Shown one piece after another: positions 50,941-60,197 of a stretch of DNA of 64,000 nucleotides (positions are counted from its first letter, which is position 1; each line of letters opens with the position of its first letter). Made by a program: the position numbers and the translations under genes. This DNA comes from Methanobacteriota archaeon (GTDB lineage: Archaea; Thermoplasmatota; Poseidoniia; Poseidoniales; Poseidoniaceae), in the NCBI GenBank assembly GCA_002718195.1, contig PBDU01000018.1, positions 1-64,000 of the forward strand. The letters run 5' to 3'. The notes below the pieces were generated by a model that was not told where the DNA came from, did no database searches, and worked only from the letters and a program-made list of their open reading frames with translations.

Positions 50941-51630
50941 ATGGGATTGGAAGTAGTTTGCAGGCTAGTACATGCTCCTACTTTTGATGAGATATGCTCA
51001 ATGAGTTGGGAGGATGTTTATGCTTCTCTGGAATCTAATGAATTAAGGAAGTTGAGACCTGAAAAAGATGAGCGTCTTGAAAGGAAATTTGACATCGATG
51101 CAGAAGCAGAACTTCTTGATTGGATGGATTCATTTAACCATAAGATATCGAATAGGGCAAATTCATTTTTAGATTGTTTATCGGGGATTAATGATTCAAC
51201 AGACGGTTTGCTTTTGATCTCTGAATGGTGCAGCGTCGGTGCTTGGGAAGTTTGGGAAGCAAGGGCTATCCTGTATTTTGAGAATGCAACTGGCGAGCGT
51301 GTTGAAAACTCTAATGACTTAATCTCTTTAGATACATGGACTCAAATTTTTGAATCCTTGAATGGAATGAATGAGTCTGAATTTTCTGATAAAGTCTGCA
51401 TGGATTGGATGCAGAGAAGGCTAGACTTGGGAGAGACCTTGGATGAAACTAAAGATCCAAGAATAGCACCTACATTTGAGGCTCATAGCAGAAATAGTAA
51501 AACCTTAGTCCATGCAGTAAATGTCCTAGAAAATAATACAGAACTGAAGCCACTATTTGGTAGGGAATATCTCCCAGCGTTCCAATGGCACTATGGTTTG
51601 AAAACTCTTGGAATGATAAGTAATGAGTAA
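50941..51630 (+). CDS. Unknown soluble acidic protein
   Basis: 229 residues, no signal or membrane helix, rich in Glu, Asp, Trp and Ser (FDEICSMSWEDVYASLESNE, LISEWCSVGAWEVWEARAIL). Largely helical by composition. GGGTGAAAAA precedes the ATG. I recognise no family. It is probably co-transcribed with the DUF1801-like gene. Confidence 0.6.
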   Translation: MGLEVVCRLVHAPTFDEICSMSWEDVYASLESNELRKLRPEKDERLERKFDIDAEAELLDWMDSFNHKISNRANSFLDCLSGINDSTDGLLLISEWCSVGAWEVWEARAILYFENATGERVENSNDLISLDTWTQIFESLNGMNESEFSDKVCMDWMQRRLDLGETLDETKDPRIAPTFEAHSRNSKTLVHAVNVLENNTELKPLFGREYLPAFQWHYGLKTLGMISNE

Positions 51631-51675
51631 ATTTGGCGCTGGGTTCAAATCTAACCTTTTATCGCATGTAATTTG

Positions 51676-52236
51676 ATGAGCGAAGAAGATGTTGTCGAGG
51701 ACCTAGTTGACTCCGATATATCTGAAGTCGAAGAAACTTCAACTGAAGGCGAGCCTGTTGAGCAGAATCAGCCCGAAGAGGTAGTTGATCCCTTAGAGGA
51801 AGCACTACGAAGGGCTGATTTCGCTGAAAAAGAAATCGTTTACAAAGAAGCAGAAATTCAGAATTTAAGAAAGCGCTTCTTATCAGAAAAATCTGAGATG
51901 ATCAAATATTCATCCCAAGGCCTTGCAAGAAGAATCATTCCAATCTTAGCTGATGTGGAAAGAGCCGTATCGAGTATCGAGGAAGGAGATGAATCCCCGG
52001 TTGCTCAGGGACTTAGAATGATGCATCATAAATTATTGAAAGAGCTCGAGGAGGATGGAGTCAAGAGAATCGAGACAAAGGGTCAGAAATTCGATCCTAA
52101 ATGCATGGAAGCGATTACAACTATTCCTGCTAGCGATGCTTTCCCTGCAGACCAAGTAGTCGATGAACTTGAAGCAGGTTATATGTACAAAGATAGAGTT
52201 TTACAAGCGGCAAGAGTTGTTGTTGCGAGTGAATAA
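51676..52236 (+). CDS. grpE: GrpE, Hsp70 nucleotide exchange factor
   Basis: 186 residues. An acidic disordered N-terminus is followed by a long coiled coil (ADFAEKEIVYKEAEIQNLRK) with RFLSEKSEMIKYSSQGLARR, then the beta-wing: IIPILADVERAV, KLLKELEEDGVKRIETKGQK, FDPKCMEAITTIPASDA, and YMYKDRVLQAARVVV. These are the GrpE signature blocks. It releases ADP from DnaK. DnaK and DnaJ are not in the window. TTTTATCG about 15 nt upstream could be part of the promoter. ATG at 51676; a TTG precedes it. Confidence 0.94.
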   Translation: MSEEDVVEDLVDSDISEVEETSTEGEPVEQNQPEEVVDPLEEALRRADFAEKEIVYKEAEIQNLRKRFLSEKSEMIKYSSQGLARRIIPILADVERAVSSIEEGDESPVAQGLRMMHHKLLKELEEDGVKRIETKGQKFDPKCMEAITTIPASDAFPADQVVDELEAGYMYKDRVLQAARVVVASE

Positions 52237-52276
52237 ACTAAGGAAATTTAATGACTATTACCTATGATGCATTATC

Positions 52277-52531
52277 ATGGTGAAGAAGTTAGCGGGTAAA
52301 GCGGCAGGAGCCGTCGGTAAGGCAGGAAAAAAAGCTGCCAAGGAAGTTGGAAATTCAATAAAGAGAGAAATTGTTGACACCGTAACTAACCCTATCAAAG
52401 AAAAAGTCAAAGAAGAAATTAATGCTGCTACAGACAAAATCAAGACCAAAGCAAAAGAAAAAGTTCGGGAAGTTGCTAAAGAAGCGGTAAAGAGTGAATT
52501 GAAGAAAAAATTCTCTCGAAACAAGGATTAG
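52277..52531 (+). CDS. Small Lys/Ala-rich helical protein
   Basis: 84 residues with Lys about one quarter of the composition (VKKLAGKAAGAVGKAGKKAA, KEKVREVAKEAVKSELKKKF) and alternating Lys/Glu heptads. No signal peptide. This could be a LEA-like, nucleic acid-binding or chaperone-linked protein; its nearest upstream neighbour is grpE. Function unknown. The stop overlaps that of nadM by 4 nt. Confidence 0.55.
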   Translation: MVKKLAGKAAGAVGKAGKKAAKEVGNSIKREIVDTVTNPIKEKVKEEINAATDKIKTKAKEKVREVAKEAVKSELKKKFSRNKD

Positions 52532-53082
52532 CCTACAACTGCCCCAACCATAGTGCTTAGTCGAAATAAGGCATCATTATCTATCAGCCAATCTATTACA
52601 GGTTTTGGAATTGATTCTCCTAGTACCTGCCTTACCGCTTGGTCATCGTAAATTGTTGAAACCATCTTAGCAGAGTTTCTCACTCTCCATCCTGCTAGGT
52701 TTTCTCGATTTTGAAGAGTAATATGTATTGTCCCAAAATTTGACTTATTATACAACTCAAGAGTCATTTCATCAGAGCTGACTAGTACTCCTTCACCATG
52801 GAACTGTTTTGCATGTTCCACCCAATTAGGTGGGTCATTTATGTCCTCAATAGTTACAATATCAATTTTTAATTCAGTGTCTTGACTCTCAATCCATTGC
52901 TCTATCATTGCTTTTCTCTCATCAGCAAACCAAGGATTAAGCATCTCTCCCCCTGCCTGAGCAGACCCTATTGCAATGGTTATCTTGTCATCTTCGCCAA
53001 CAAGTTTTGCTGCTTCATTTACAAGGAATTCATGACCGATGTGAAAGGGCTGAAATCTTCCAAGGATTATGTAATTGGTCAT
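52528..53082 (-). CDS. nadM: Nicotinamide-nucleotide adenylyltransferase, archaeal type
   Basis: 184 residues. IILGRFQPFHIGHEFLV holds the nucleotidyltransferase [HT]xGH motif; IGSAQAGGEMLNPWFADERK and ITLQNRENLAGWRVRNSAKM correspond to the archaeal NadM signatures (the usual ISGTEVR is NLAGWRVR). It joins NMN and ATP to NAD. The final ~40 residues (KPVIDWLIDNDALFRLSTMV) form the C-terminal helix. Related archaeal enzymes can act on other nucleotides, so specificity is probable, not certain. Confidence 0.85.
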   Translation of the reverse strand: MTNYIILGRFQPFHIGHEFLVNEAAKLVGEDDKITIAIGSAQAGGEMLNPWFADERKAMIEQWIESQDTELKIDIVTIEDINDPPNWVEHAKQFHGEGVLVSSDEMTLELYNKSNFGTIHITLQNRENLAGWRVRNSAKMVSTIYDDQAVRQVLGESIPKPVIDWLIDNDALFRLSTMVGAVVG

Positions 53083-53118
53083 CTAAAAGCCTCTGAACTA
53101 TTTTGGTAATTTGTGCAT

Positions 53119-54303
53119 TCACTGGAAATAGGATTCTACATCTACTTGAGGCAAATCAACATCAAAATCTCTGAAACATTGTAGCATTCTGTTACATCCT
53201 TCTATCATCTCAACAAGCGTTGTTTCTCCCATTGACCCAACTCTGAACATTTTTCCCTTCAAGTGGTCTTGTCCACCAATAACTTGAGTATGGTAAACAT
53301 CTTTCAGTCTTGACCTCCACTTGTCGTCAACTCCACCAGGATACATGATTGCCGTAACTGAATCAGATCTTTGCTGTTCATCTGCTAATAGTTCGAATCC
53401 ACAATCGAGGAATAAATTTCTCACACCGTTAGCCATTTTCGTTGCTTTATTCCATCTGCTTTCAAGCCCTTCATGTCTCAAAACCTTCAGCGCTTCAGAC
53501 CAACCCATTGCCAGATTAATTGCTGGAGTCCAAGGAGTTTGTTCATCATCTCCTTTTTTCAATGCAGGGATTAAGTCAAGATAGAATAGGGCATTATTGT
53601 CATCTTGACCTCTTATTTTCTTCACCCTTTCAATGAAGGATTGATTAATCGCGATTGCCGCAATTCCTGACGGCCCAGCCGTACATTTTTGGGCACCGAC
53701 AACCAGTGCTTCAGCATTCCATTTTTCAGGATGAACTGGCATCCCACCTATCGAGGTGATTCCATCCAAAATGAAAGCAACGTCATGTCTCTGACACATT
53801 TCTGCAATCGCTTCTGCATCTTGTGTAATTCCTGCTGAGGTTTCGTTATGGCAGATCAAAACTGCCTCGTAAATTCCCTTTTCCAATTCCATCTCCATTT
53901 CGTAGAGGTCAAAGGCTCTGCCCCATTCATATCTCATGTGCTTTAGATTACAATATCTATCGCACATTTCGGCGACTCTCTCACCAAACTTGCCATTGGT
54001 TGGAACCAAAACTCGATCATTTCTTCTGAATCTATTTGCAACAACCATTTCCATTCCTGCAGTTCCAGAACCAGATACAACAACAACGACATAATCGTCA
54101 TCTCCTGCCCAAGTATTATTTCCTCTTTTATCACTTGACGGTGATAAATTGAAGGCATATCTTAGTCCTGAATTTAATTCAGCCATGATGTCTCTGAACT
54201 CGGTGCCCCTTGCAGTGATAACAGGTGTTGCCATAGCATCTAAGCACTTTTGATTCATTCTTGTTGGGCCTGGAACGAGAAAACAATCACCATCATGGCT
54301 CAT
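53119..54303 (-). CDS. Class V aminotransferase (alanine/serine-glyoxylate type)
   Basis: 394 residues. FLVPGPTRMNQKCLDAMATP begins the fold, VVVVSGSGTAGMEMVVANR contains the PLP phosphate-binding loop, CHNETSAGI and FILDGITSIGGMPVHPEKWN the Asp contacts, and VGAQKCTAGPSGIAAIAINQ the PLP Lys near residue 207. This matches the alanine-glyoxylate/serine-pyruvate aminotransferase group. The exact substrates are not readable. It is divergent from pdxT (106-nt spacer), which makes its cofactor. Confidence 0.88.
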   Translation of the reverse strand: MSHDGDCFLVPGPTRMNQKCLDAMATPVITARGTEFRDIMAELNSGLRYAFNLSPSSDKRGNNTWAGDDDYVVVVVSGSGTAGMEMVVANRFRRNDRVLVPTNGKFGERVAEMCDRYCNLKHMRYEWGRAFDLYEMEMELEKGIYEAVLICHNETSAGITQDAEAIAEMCQRHDVAFILDGITSIGGMPVHPEKWNAEALVVGAQKCTAGPSGIAAIAINQSFIERVKKIRGQDDNNALFYLDLIPALKKGDDEQTPWTPAINLAMGWSEALKVLRHEGLESRWNKATKMANGVRNLFLDCGFELLADEQQRSDSVTAIMYPGGVDDKWRSRLKDVYHTQVIGGQDHLKGKMFRVGSMGETTLVEMIEGCNRMLQCFRDFDVDLPQVDVESYFQ

Positions 54304-54408
54304 GCTACTAGCGTTCTGTAGACGGTTTTTGAACTAAATTATCGAATGGTATCAAATTGTGTAAATTACGATGCTTATTTTGATAGGCAAGTTGCGCCAG
54401 CATAGACC

Positions 54409-55092
54409 ATGCTCAGCGTTGGAATCGCTATGATTCAGGGTGCCCGACATGAGCATGGGCAAGCAGTTCAACAAGCAGCAGAAGAACTAGGATTAGAAAT
54501 AGAAATAATTTATCTAAGGGAGCAAGATGATGTCAGCAATGAACTTGATTGCATAATCTTGCCTGGCGGGGAATCTACAACTATGCGACTGGTTAGCACG
54601 AATCATAATGTTCTTCCAGCCATATTTGATTGGATAAAAGAGAACCCAGAGAAGAAAGTGCTTGGAACTTGTGCAGGTGCTATATTACTCTCAAATCCTG
54701 GAGATGGCATAGAACCTTTCATTCAAACAGGGATTTCAAGAAATGCTTGGGGTCGGCAGAGAATGTCATTCGAAGCTGAAATTGATGTTGACCTGCATGT
54801 CAAAGAACCAGATTTGGAATCAAAACCCTTGAGCCAACTACCATTAGACAAAGACGACCATAGGCCGTTGGTAGTTAGAACTGGCGATCATGACGGATTT
54901 GAGGGTAGTTTCAACGGAGTTTTCATTAGAGCGCCAAGATTTGATTCAGAATCATGTACAGACCAAGTAATTGCCAAACTAGGTGAGGAAGTCGTCGGTG
55001 TGAAATCTGGGAATATTTTAGCTCTAACCTTCCATCCGGAGTTGACAGGAGATGCTTTTTTTCATCGCTGGTTGCTACAAAATGAGAGTTGA
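54409..55092 (+). CDS. pdxT: PdxT, glutaminase subunit of PLP synthase
   Basis: 227 residues, class I glutaminase. GIAMIQGARHEHGQAVQQAA, LPGGESTTMRLVSTN, VLGTCAGAILLSNPGDG with the nucleophile Cys near residue 88, and FHPELTGDAFFHRWLL with the catalytic His-x-Glu near residue 208. It delivers ammonia to PdxS for PLP. PdxS is not in the window. The nearest neighbour (aminotransferase) uses PLP. Confidence 0.93.
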   Translation: MLSVGIAMIQGARHEHGQAVQQAAEELGLEIEIIYLREQDDVSNELDCIILPGGESTTMRLVSTNHNVLPAIFDWIKENPEKKVLGTCAGAILLSNPGDGIEPFIQTGISRNAWGRQRMSFEAEIDVDLHVKEPDLESKPLSQLPLDKDDHRPLVVRTGDHDGFEGSFNGVFIRAPRFDSESCTDQVIAKLGEEVVGVKSGNILALTFHPELTGDAFFHRWLLQNES

Positions 55093-55122
55093 ATTCTTAC
55101 GCTAAAGGAGAGTCAGGTATAC

Positions 55123-56202
55123 ATGCGCTTGAGAATGGCAACTGAAATCCTGCCCCCAGAAGAGGGTGAGGCAGAGGGTTGCATTCAATGCCAAGAAGGC
55201 AGTAAGATGGTCTTGTTTGTGACAGGAAAGTGTCATTGGGGATGCGATTATTGTCCTTTGAGCGACAATCGCAGGGAATCTCCTGATATGTTTGCAAATG
55301 AGCGTAGGTGCACGGATTTTTCAGAGGTAATTCAAGAAGCTAGGGCTATGAATGCTACTGGAACAGGCATCACTGGTGGAGATCCATTGCTTGATGCTCA
55401 AAAGAGTATTGAAGCAATATCTGTGCTCAAGGCAGAGTTAGGAAAACAACATCACATTCACATGTATACATCTATTCCTTTCGAGTTAGACTTAGTTCCA
55501 AAGTTTGCAGAGGCTGGATTGGATGAAATTAGATTTCACTTATTGAATTTGAAAATCGAGAAATATCTAGATGTTATTTCAGCCTGTAGTAAGGCAGGCA
55601 TATACACAGGAGTAGAACTGCCTTGTGAGCCAGATAAACGTAATGAATTAATCGCTTTATTAGATGATCTTGATGCGAGTGATGTCTCGTTTTTGAACCT
55701 TAATGAATTAGAAATTACCGTTGGTAATCAGGACAATATGGATGTTAGAGGATTCAATCTAAGTGGTGGAATAACCGCTGCTGCTGAAGGAAGTGCTGAA
55801 CTTGCTCTTCAGTTGAAACAAATGTCTGAGAAGCTCAATTTTCACGTAAAATTCTGTACCGCTAAATACAAGGATGCTGGGCAGTTGAGAAATAGATTTA
55901 GGCGTCGAGGTCAGGCAAATTTGAGACCATATGAGGTTCTAAGCGATGATGATACTATCCTGTTTGGCGCAATTCCATGCAGAGAACAAGATTCTGAGGC
56001 TGACTTAGATGAACTAAAGAGAGAATTAGAATTGCCTGATGGATGGATAAAGTATGATTTGGACAATGAGAGGATTGAGTTACCATTGTCCGTTGCAGAA
56101 GAAATTGCAGACATGATTGAGGTCCCAGTGCAAATGATTGAAATTCATCCGACATACGAAAGATTAGAGGTAGGATTAGTACATCTTAACGAATGCCGAT
56201 AA
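55123..56202 (+). CDS. Radical SAM protein (COG2108-like)
   Basis: 359 residues. GKCHWGCDYCPLSDNRRES near residue 39 is the C-x3-C-x2-C cluster motif; ARAMNATGTGITGGDPLLDA, HHIHMYTSIPFELDLVPKFA and DEIRFHLLNL continue the barrel. An extra C-x2-C (GCIQCQEG) lies at residue ~20. The C-terminal ~120 residues have a basic FRRRGQANLRPYEV followed by a helical region. COG2108 members are archaeal proteins of unknown substrate. GGAG is 14-17 nt before the ATG. Confidence 0.8.
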   Translation: MRLRMATEILPPEEGEAEGCIQCQEGSKMVLFVTGKCHWGCDYCPLSDNRRESPDMFANERRCTDFSEVIQEARAMNATGTGITGGDPLLDAQKSIEAISVLKAELGKQHHIHMYTSIPFELDLVPKFAEAGLDEIRFHLLNLKIEKYLDVISACSKAGIYTGVELPCEPDKRNELIALLDDLDASDVSFLNLNELEITVGNQDNMDVRGFNLSGGITAAAEGSAELALQLKQMSEKLNFHVKFCTAKYKDAGQLRNRFRRRGQANLRPYEVLSDDDTILFGAIPCREQDSEADLDELKRELELPDGWIKYDLDNERIELPLSVAEEIADMIEVPVQMIEIHPTYERLEVGLVHLNECR

Positions 56203-56247
56203 ACATCATACGGAATCTTTGATGTAGGTTCTTGCATTGGAAGGAGC

Positions 56248-57714
56248 ATGGGAGTTCTCTCCAAGGCTGACTTCTCTGTTTTCAAGCAGGCTGACACCTA
56301 CAAGGCTCTTGGAATCTCTATTGCGTTATTTCTTGTAATCGCATATGGATCACTTACCCTGTACGGGAATTTAGGTACATTATTCGGGGCTGACGGTGAG
56401 CCAGAGGAAATTCCAGACTTCGTGTTCCAATCTTTGAACAGAACTGATGTTGAGCAACAAGGATATGTTAACGAAACAGGCTGGTTCAACACAAGTCAAT
56501 TCCGCGGAGAGGTTCTTGTAATCGATTTTATGGCTGCAGATTGTTCAAACTGCCATGTAGTCCAAGAAAGACTTGAGACTAATATGGCCAATTGGATGTC
56601 TGAAGCGGAGGCTAATGGAACCAAACTAAACATAATTGCCTATGGTGCTTGGTATACTGAAAGCCTTTCGAAATTAAACTCAAGCAATATTGAATACACC
56701 GTACCAACATACCCCACAGGTTTGGGAACTACTGATTCGGCTGTGTATGAAAATGGAACAACAACAGATCCAGTCAGACTTTTCACTCCAAAAGGTGCTG
56801 GAGCAATCCCTGTTGTTATCATAATTGATCAAGAAGGATATATGATCTACCAACAAACAACAGGAGTCCCATCTGATGGCTGGAAAGGGTTCGATAAAGC
56901 ATTAAGAGAAGCATGGAATGATGATGGTGACACTACCGACATGAGACTAGCATGGGAAGAGCCTGATACTTCACTCGGTGCGATATGGATATTGGGAATG
57001 ATCCTCTCAATCATGGTCTATTTCTCACCCTGTGCATTCCCAGTTCTTCCTGGTTTCATCTCCTATTATTTGTCCTTAGGTGCAAGAGAAGATGAGTTAA
57101 TCGAAGAGGGTAAATTGAAATCAAGAATGCCTAGATCCTGGGTTTTCGGTCTGCTTGCTGGGTTAGGCATGTGGACCTTTTTCATCATTATTGGAGTTGT
57201 TGCAGCACTGATGGGACAAGCCTTTGTTGATTCGGGAATTATACACTATATTGCGATAGGGATTGCGGTTTTACTGGTCATATTAGGTAGCATGATGTTG
57301 ATTGGAATCACTTCAGAATTGATGGGCTTTGTTCAGAAATACATAGATAAGTGGTCAACTACTGAGATGGATGAAACCTTTACTCCAAGAAGAAATATCT
57401 ACCTGTATGGAATTGGTTATGCTGCTGCATCTATCGATTGTACTGCAGCAGCTGTACTTCCATTCATCGTATTCTTGGTTACATTAGGTCAGCAATCCGT
57501 AATTGTCGGATTAGGTGGATTGATGGTTGGGCTCTTACTATTGATGATTGTAGTTACCGTACTCGTTGGGCTTGGTAGGCAATCGATGATCAGTTTTTTG
57601 CGCAGAGCAACTGGAATGATCAAGATGGTTGGTTCTTGGATGATGATTATGGCAGGAATTGCCTTAACAATTTTCTTAACTAATGCTGAACTTGTAAATT
57701 CGATATTTGGCTAA
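56248..57714 (+). CDS. Thioredoxin-like domain fused to CcdA/DsbD-type membrane domain
   Basis: 488 residues. One membrane helix at the N-terminus (ALGISIALFLVIAYGSLTLY), then an external thioredoxin-like domain with VIDFMAADCSNCHVVQERLE (C-x2-C near residue 100), then six or so helices of the DsbD/CcdA type: YFSPCAFPVLPGFISYYLS (Cys in helix 1) and IDCTAAAVLPFIVFLVTLG (Cys in helix 4). These carry electrons across the membrane to reduce extracellular disulfides. In bacterial DsbD the thioredoxin domain is C-terminal; here it is N-terminal. GGAAGGAG precedes the ATG. The 3' end overlaps the PAP2 gene by 4 nt. Confidence 0.85.
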   Translation: MGVLSKADFSVFKQADTYKALGISIALFLVIAYGSLTLYGNLGTLFGADGEPEEIPDFVFQSLNRTDVEQQGYVNETGWFNTSQFRGEVLVIDFMAADCSNCHVVQERLETNMANWMSEAEANGTKLNIIAYGAWYTESLSKLNSSNIEYTVPTYPTGLGTTDSAVYENGTTTDPVRLFTPKGAGAIPVVIIIDQEGYMIYQQTTGVPSDGWKGFDKALREAWNDDGDTTDMRLAWEEPDTSLGAIWILGMILSIMVYFSPCAFPVLPGFISYYLSLGAREDELIEEGKLKSRMPRSWVFGLLAGLGMWTFFIIIGVVAALMGQAFVDSGIIHYIAIGIAVLLVILGSMMLIGITSELMGFVQKYIDKWSTTEMDETFTPRRNIYLYGIGYAAASIDCTAAAVLPFIVFLVTLGQQSVIVGLGGLMVGLLLLMIVVTVLVGLGRQSMISFLRRATGMIKMVGSWMMIMAGIALTIFLTNAELVNSIFG

Positions 57715-58412
57715 ATTGTCTCACTTGAGAAAAGTGCTTTCTTTGCTATCAATATCCATGGCACATAAGCAATAGCAAGACCTGCAATGAAATCCAACAG
57801 GTAATGTTGTTTTGTAAATAAAGTGGATAATGCAAGACCAACGTAAAGCATGAAAACATAAATTCTTGCTTTTTTGTGGTCAGGGAAATTTTTCAAAAAG
57901 AAAATTGTAATGAATGTTGAGTGCAATATATGCAAGCTCGGCCAACCATTCCAAGCTGTGTCAACTCCGTGAAGTAAATTCATTGACACTTCTGCAGCTC
58001 TATTTTGCGTAATTATCTGGTCTCTTAAGTCGACTTCTACAGGTATGATCAAGAAAATAAGGAATGCCAGCATCGTCGGCAATATAGTAATCTGCGTGAA
58101 CCTTATTGATCTGGATAGTTGCTCATCAGTTTGTTCTACAAAGAATGGAAATAAGAAGAAAAAGTAGTATGTAACATAAGGGAAAATCATCCACCAGATG
58201 AAGGGAATATGGGAATCAAGACTAATTTCTGGGAAGAAATATTGGTAGTCTCTTGAAGCATTGTATCTATTTATTGAAAAATAAAGAATTCCATAAAACA
58301 CCCATGTAATCAAGAAAACTTTCAAGATTAGGGGTCTTCTATTTCCTTGCAAAAATTCTGTCTTTGCATCTTTCCAAAATTCCCACTCTGTGGTTAGTTT
58401 AGAAATCAGCAT
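57711..58412 (-). CDS. PAP2-superfamily membrane phosphatase
   Basis: 233 residues with about six membrane helices. The PAP2 motifs C2 and C3 are present: GWPSLHILHSTFITIFFL (S-x-x-H) near residue 155 and TKQHYLLDFIAGLAIAY (H-x3-D) near residue 200. PAP2 enzymes dephosphorylate lipid phosphates or transfer phospho-headgroups, and some make inositol phosphoceramide-like lipids. Loss of the C1 KxxxxxxRP motif is typical of this subgroup. It lies 32 nt downstream of the SPFH protein gene on the same strand and may belong to that operon. Confidence 0.82.
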   Translation of the reverse strand: MLISKLTTEWEFWKDAKTEFLQGNRRPLILKVFLITWVFYGILYFSINRYNASRDYQYFFPEISLDSHIPFIWWMIFPYVTYYFFFLFPFFVEQTDEQLSRSIRFTQITILPTMLAFLIFLIIPVEVDLRDQIITQNRAAEVSMNLLHGVDTAWNGWPSLHILHSTFITIFFLKNFPDHKKARIYVFMLYVGLALSTLFTKQHYLLDFIAGLAIAYVPWILIAKKALFSSETI

Positions 58413-58444
58413 GGCATAAACGGTAGGATACTAGTTTGAAAACA

Positions 58445-59665
58445 TCATCCTCTAAAATCATGACCGCAATATGGGCAAAGCAGCCAATCCATTTGTCTAC
58501 TTTTACCACATTTTTGACAATTCAAATCTAATGTTTCACTCTTCACGCTTTGAAGATGATTCATTCCTTTACCAATGGCTTTTTGAGCGCTCTGTTGCTC
58601 AAGTAATGTATTCATCACAGATGGGTCAAGTGCGTCATTTTGGGCAGCTAATTGCATCATTTTCTCTTGGAAAATGTTCTGTTGCTCGATAATTTCTTTT
58701 TCATTAGAATGCTGATTATTAATTCGTAGCCTTTTAGCTTCCTGGACACTTTCAAATAATTTCATTGCATTTTCAGTTTTATTTTTATTTATTGATTTTA
58801 AAATTTCAGACTTCTCTCGTAATTTATTTAGCTCAGACTGCCAATGTGCCTCTTTTACCCTCAAATCTTTGAGTTCCTTTTCAAGGTCAACATCAACTTC
58901 TCCTCTTGCTTTCGCTTTGGCTATGTTTACTTCGCACTCAATTCTTCTAAGCATACTTTGCTCTCGGATTTCAATCCTTTCTGCAAGTGCTTTTGCATTT
59001 TCACCTTCGATTTGGGTGGCGTTTCTCATCTCCGCTCTCAACTGCAATATTCTTTCATAATCGGTTTTACCAATTATTGCAAATGCCGATAGTAATTTCA
59101 TTCCAATTACTGAAAGAATGGGTCTTAATTCTGTTTCAGCGATTGATTCTATTATTGATTGGAAAGAATTTTGCCTTAATTCATCATTATGTTCTATGTT
59201 TGAAAAAACAGGTTCGATTAGTCTTGAATTAACTTCAGTTTGAAGAATTTTTACAACACCGTCCCTTGTTAAAACCGATGATTGATTTGAGAAAATATTC
59301 AATAATTTTGGAATATTGTCTTCTGATATTTGTAATCTCAAATTTAGATGACCTTTAATTGCTGAACCATCCTTGATTTGTGAGTTGAATGGGATCCAAA
59401 TATCCATCGGTCCTGTCATAGCGAATATGATTCTTCTATCATCAGCAGTCAATTTTAGGATGTCTCCAAGAAATCGAGAAAAACCTCCTCCAATATCTCT
59501 GACTGTTTTTCCAGTAATTGCATTACCAATTTTCCCCTCGACTAGAAATACTGCTGCTTCATTTGGTTTGAGCGTCACTTGCCGAGAAAAGTATGTTTGA
59601 ATTTTGTCTAAATTTACTAGCCTTGCTACTACGTCTGGGGATTCTCTCCAATGGTATTTACTCAT
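58445..59665 (-). CDS. SPFH-domain protein with coiled coil and C-terminal zinc ribbon
   Basis: 406 residues, no membrane segment. Residues ~25-200 resemble the SPFH/YdjI domain (VTLKPNEAAVFLVEGKIGNA, FAMTGPMDIWIPFNSQIKDG, IKGHLNLRLQISEDNIPKLL). ~215-330 is coiled coil (YERILQLRAEMRNATQIEGE, EHKD-rich helices). The last 25 residues are a zinc ribbon (CQKCGKSRQMDWLLCPYCGH). This is the architecture of bacterial YdjI/YdjL-type stress and membrane-domain proteins. It starts 4 nt after the helical partner gene, with GAAGTGATATAATG. Confidence 0.8.
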   Translation of the reverse strand: MSKYHWRESPDVVARLVNLDKIQTYFSRQVTLKPNEAAVFLVEGKIGNAITGKTVRDIGGGFSRFLGDILKLTADDRRIIFAMTGPMDIWIPFNSQIKDGSAIKGHLNLRLQISEDNIPKLLNIFSNQSSVLTRDGVVKILQTEVNSRLIEPVFSNIEHNDELRQNSFQSIIESIAETELRPILSVIGMKLLSAFAIIGKTDYERILQLRAEMRNATQIEGENAKALAERIEIREQSMLRRIECEVNIAKAKARGEVDVDLEKELKDLRVKEAHWQSELNKLREKSEILKSINKNKTENAMKLFESVQEAKRLRINNQHSNEKEIIEQQNIFQEKMMQLAAQNDALDPSVMNTLLEQQSAQKAIGKGMNHLQSVKSETLDLNCQKCGKSRQMDWLLCPYCGHDFRG

Positions 59666-59669
59666 TATA

Positions 59670-60197
59670 TCACTTCTTTTTTCTTAGACTTGATAAAAAT
59701 AAACCTCTTTCCGAGAAAAACCCTCTGCATGAAGTTATTTTTTGTTGACAAGCACCTATTTTCTTTATTGTTTCATTTTGATTCCCTGTACTCAAAGAAA
59801 GTTCAGCATCATTTGAAATCCTTACTGCTTCAACAACCATCTGAATTACATCATGGTCATGTTTAATCAGTTTGTTCATGTCTCTTTGCGTCATCGACCT
59901 TACTCCTGAAATGAAGCCATGTGTTACTCCGACTCCTCCCTTGTCGACATCTTCAATCAATCTATCAATCTCTTGCATACACTGTTTTGCAGTTCCTGCA
60001 TTTTCGAATGACCCATTTTTTACGAATCTGTCATGTATGTTTTCAATATGGCTACGCGCTCGTTGTGCAGTTCTCGCAATCTCTCTTCTGATCAATAAAT
60101 CAGATTCAGATTTTTTTTCCTTAGCATAGCCTTGATATCCGCTTATTAGAATCTGAAGGCCTCTGACATAATCTAGGATGTCACCAGGTCCTAACAT
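59670..60197 (-). CDS. Helical protein, partner of SPFH protein, unknown
   Basis: About 175 residues, no signal, mainly charged helices (GYQGYAKEKKSESDLLIRRE, CMQEIDRLIEDVDKGGVGVT, MNKLIKHDHDVIQMVVEAVR). The ATG at 60197 is preferred to a TTG at 60206; CATATG on the minus strand about 24 nt upstream could be a TATA element. The 4-nt gap to the SPFH gene shows they are one unit. No family recognised; a PspA-like membrane-stress partner is a guess from the neighbour. Confidence 0.6.
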   Translation of the reverse strand: MLGPGDILDYVRGLQILISGYQGYAKEKKSESDLLIRREIARTAQRARSHIENIHDRFVKNGSFENAGTAKQCMQEIDRLIEDVDKGGVGVTHGFISGVRSMTQRDMNKLIKHDHDVIQMVVEAVRISNDAELSLSTGNQNETIKKIGACQQKITSCRGFFSERGLFLSSLRKKK

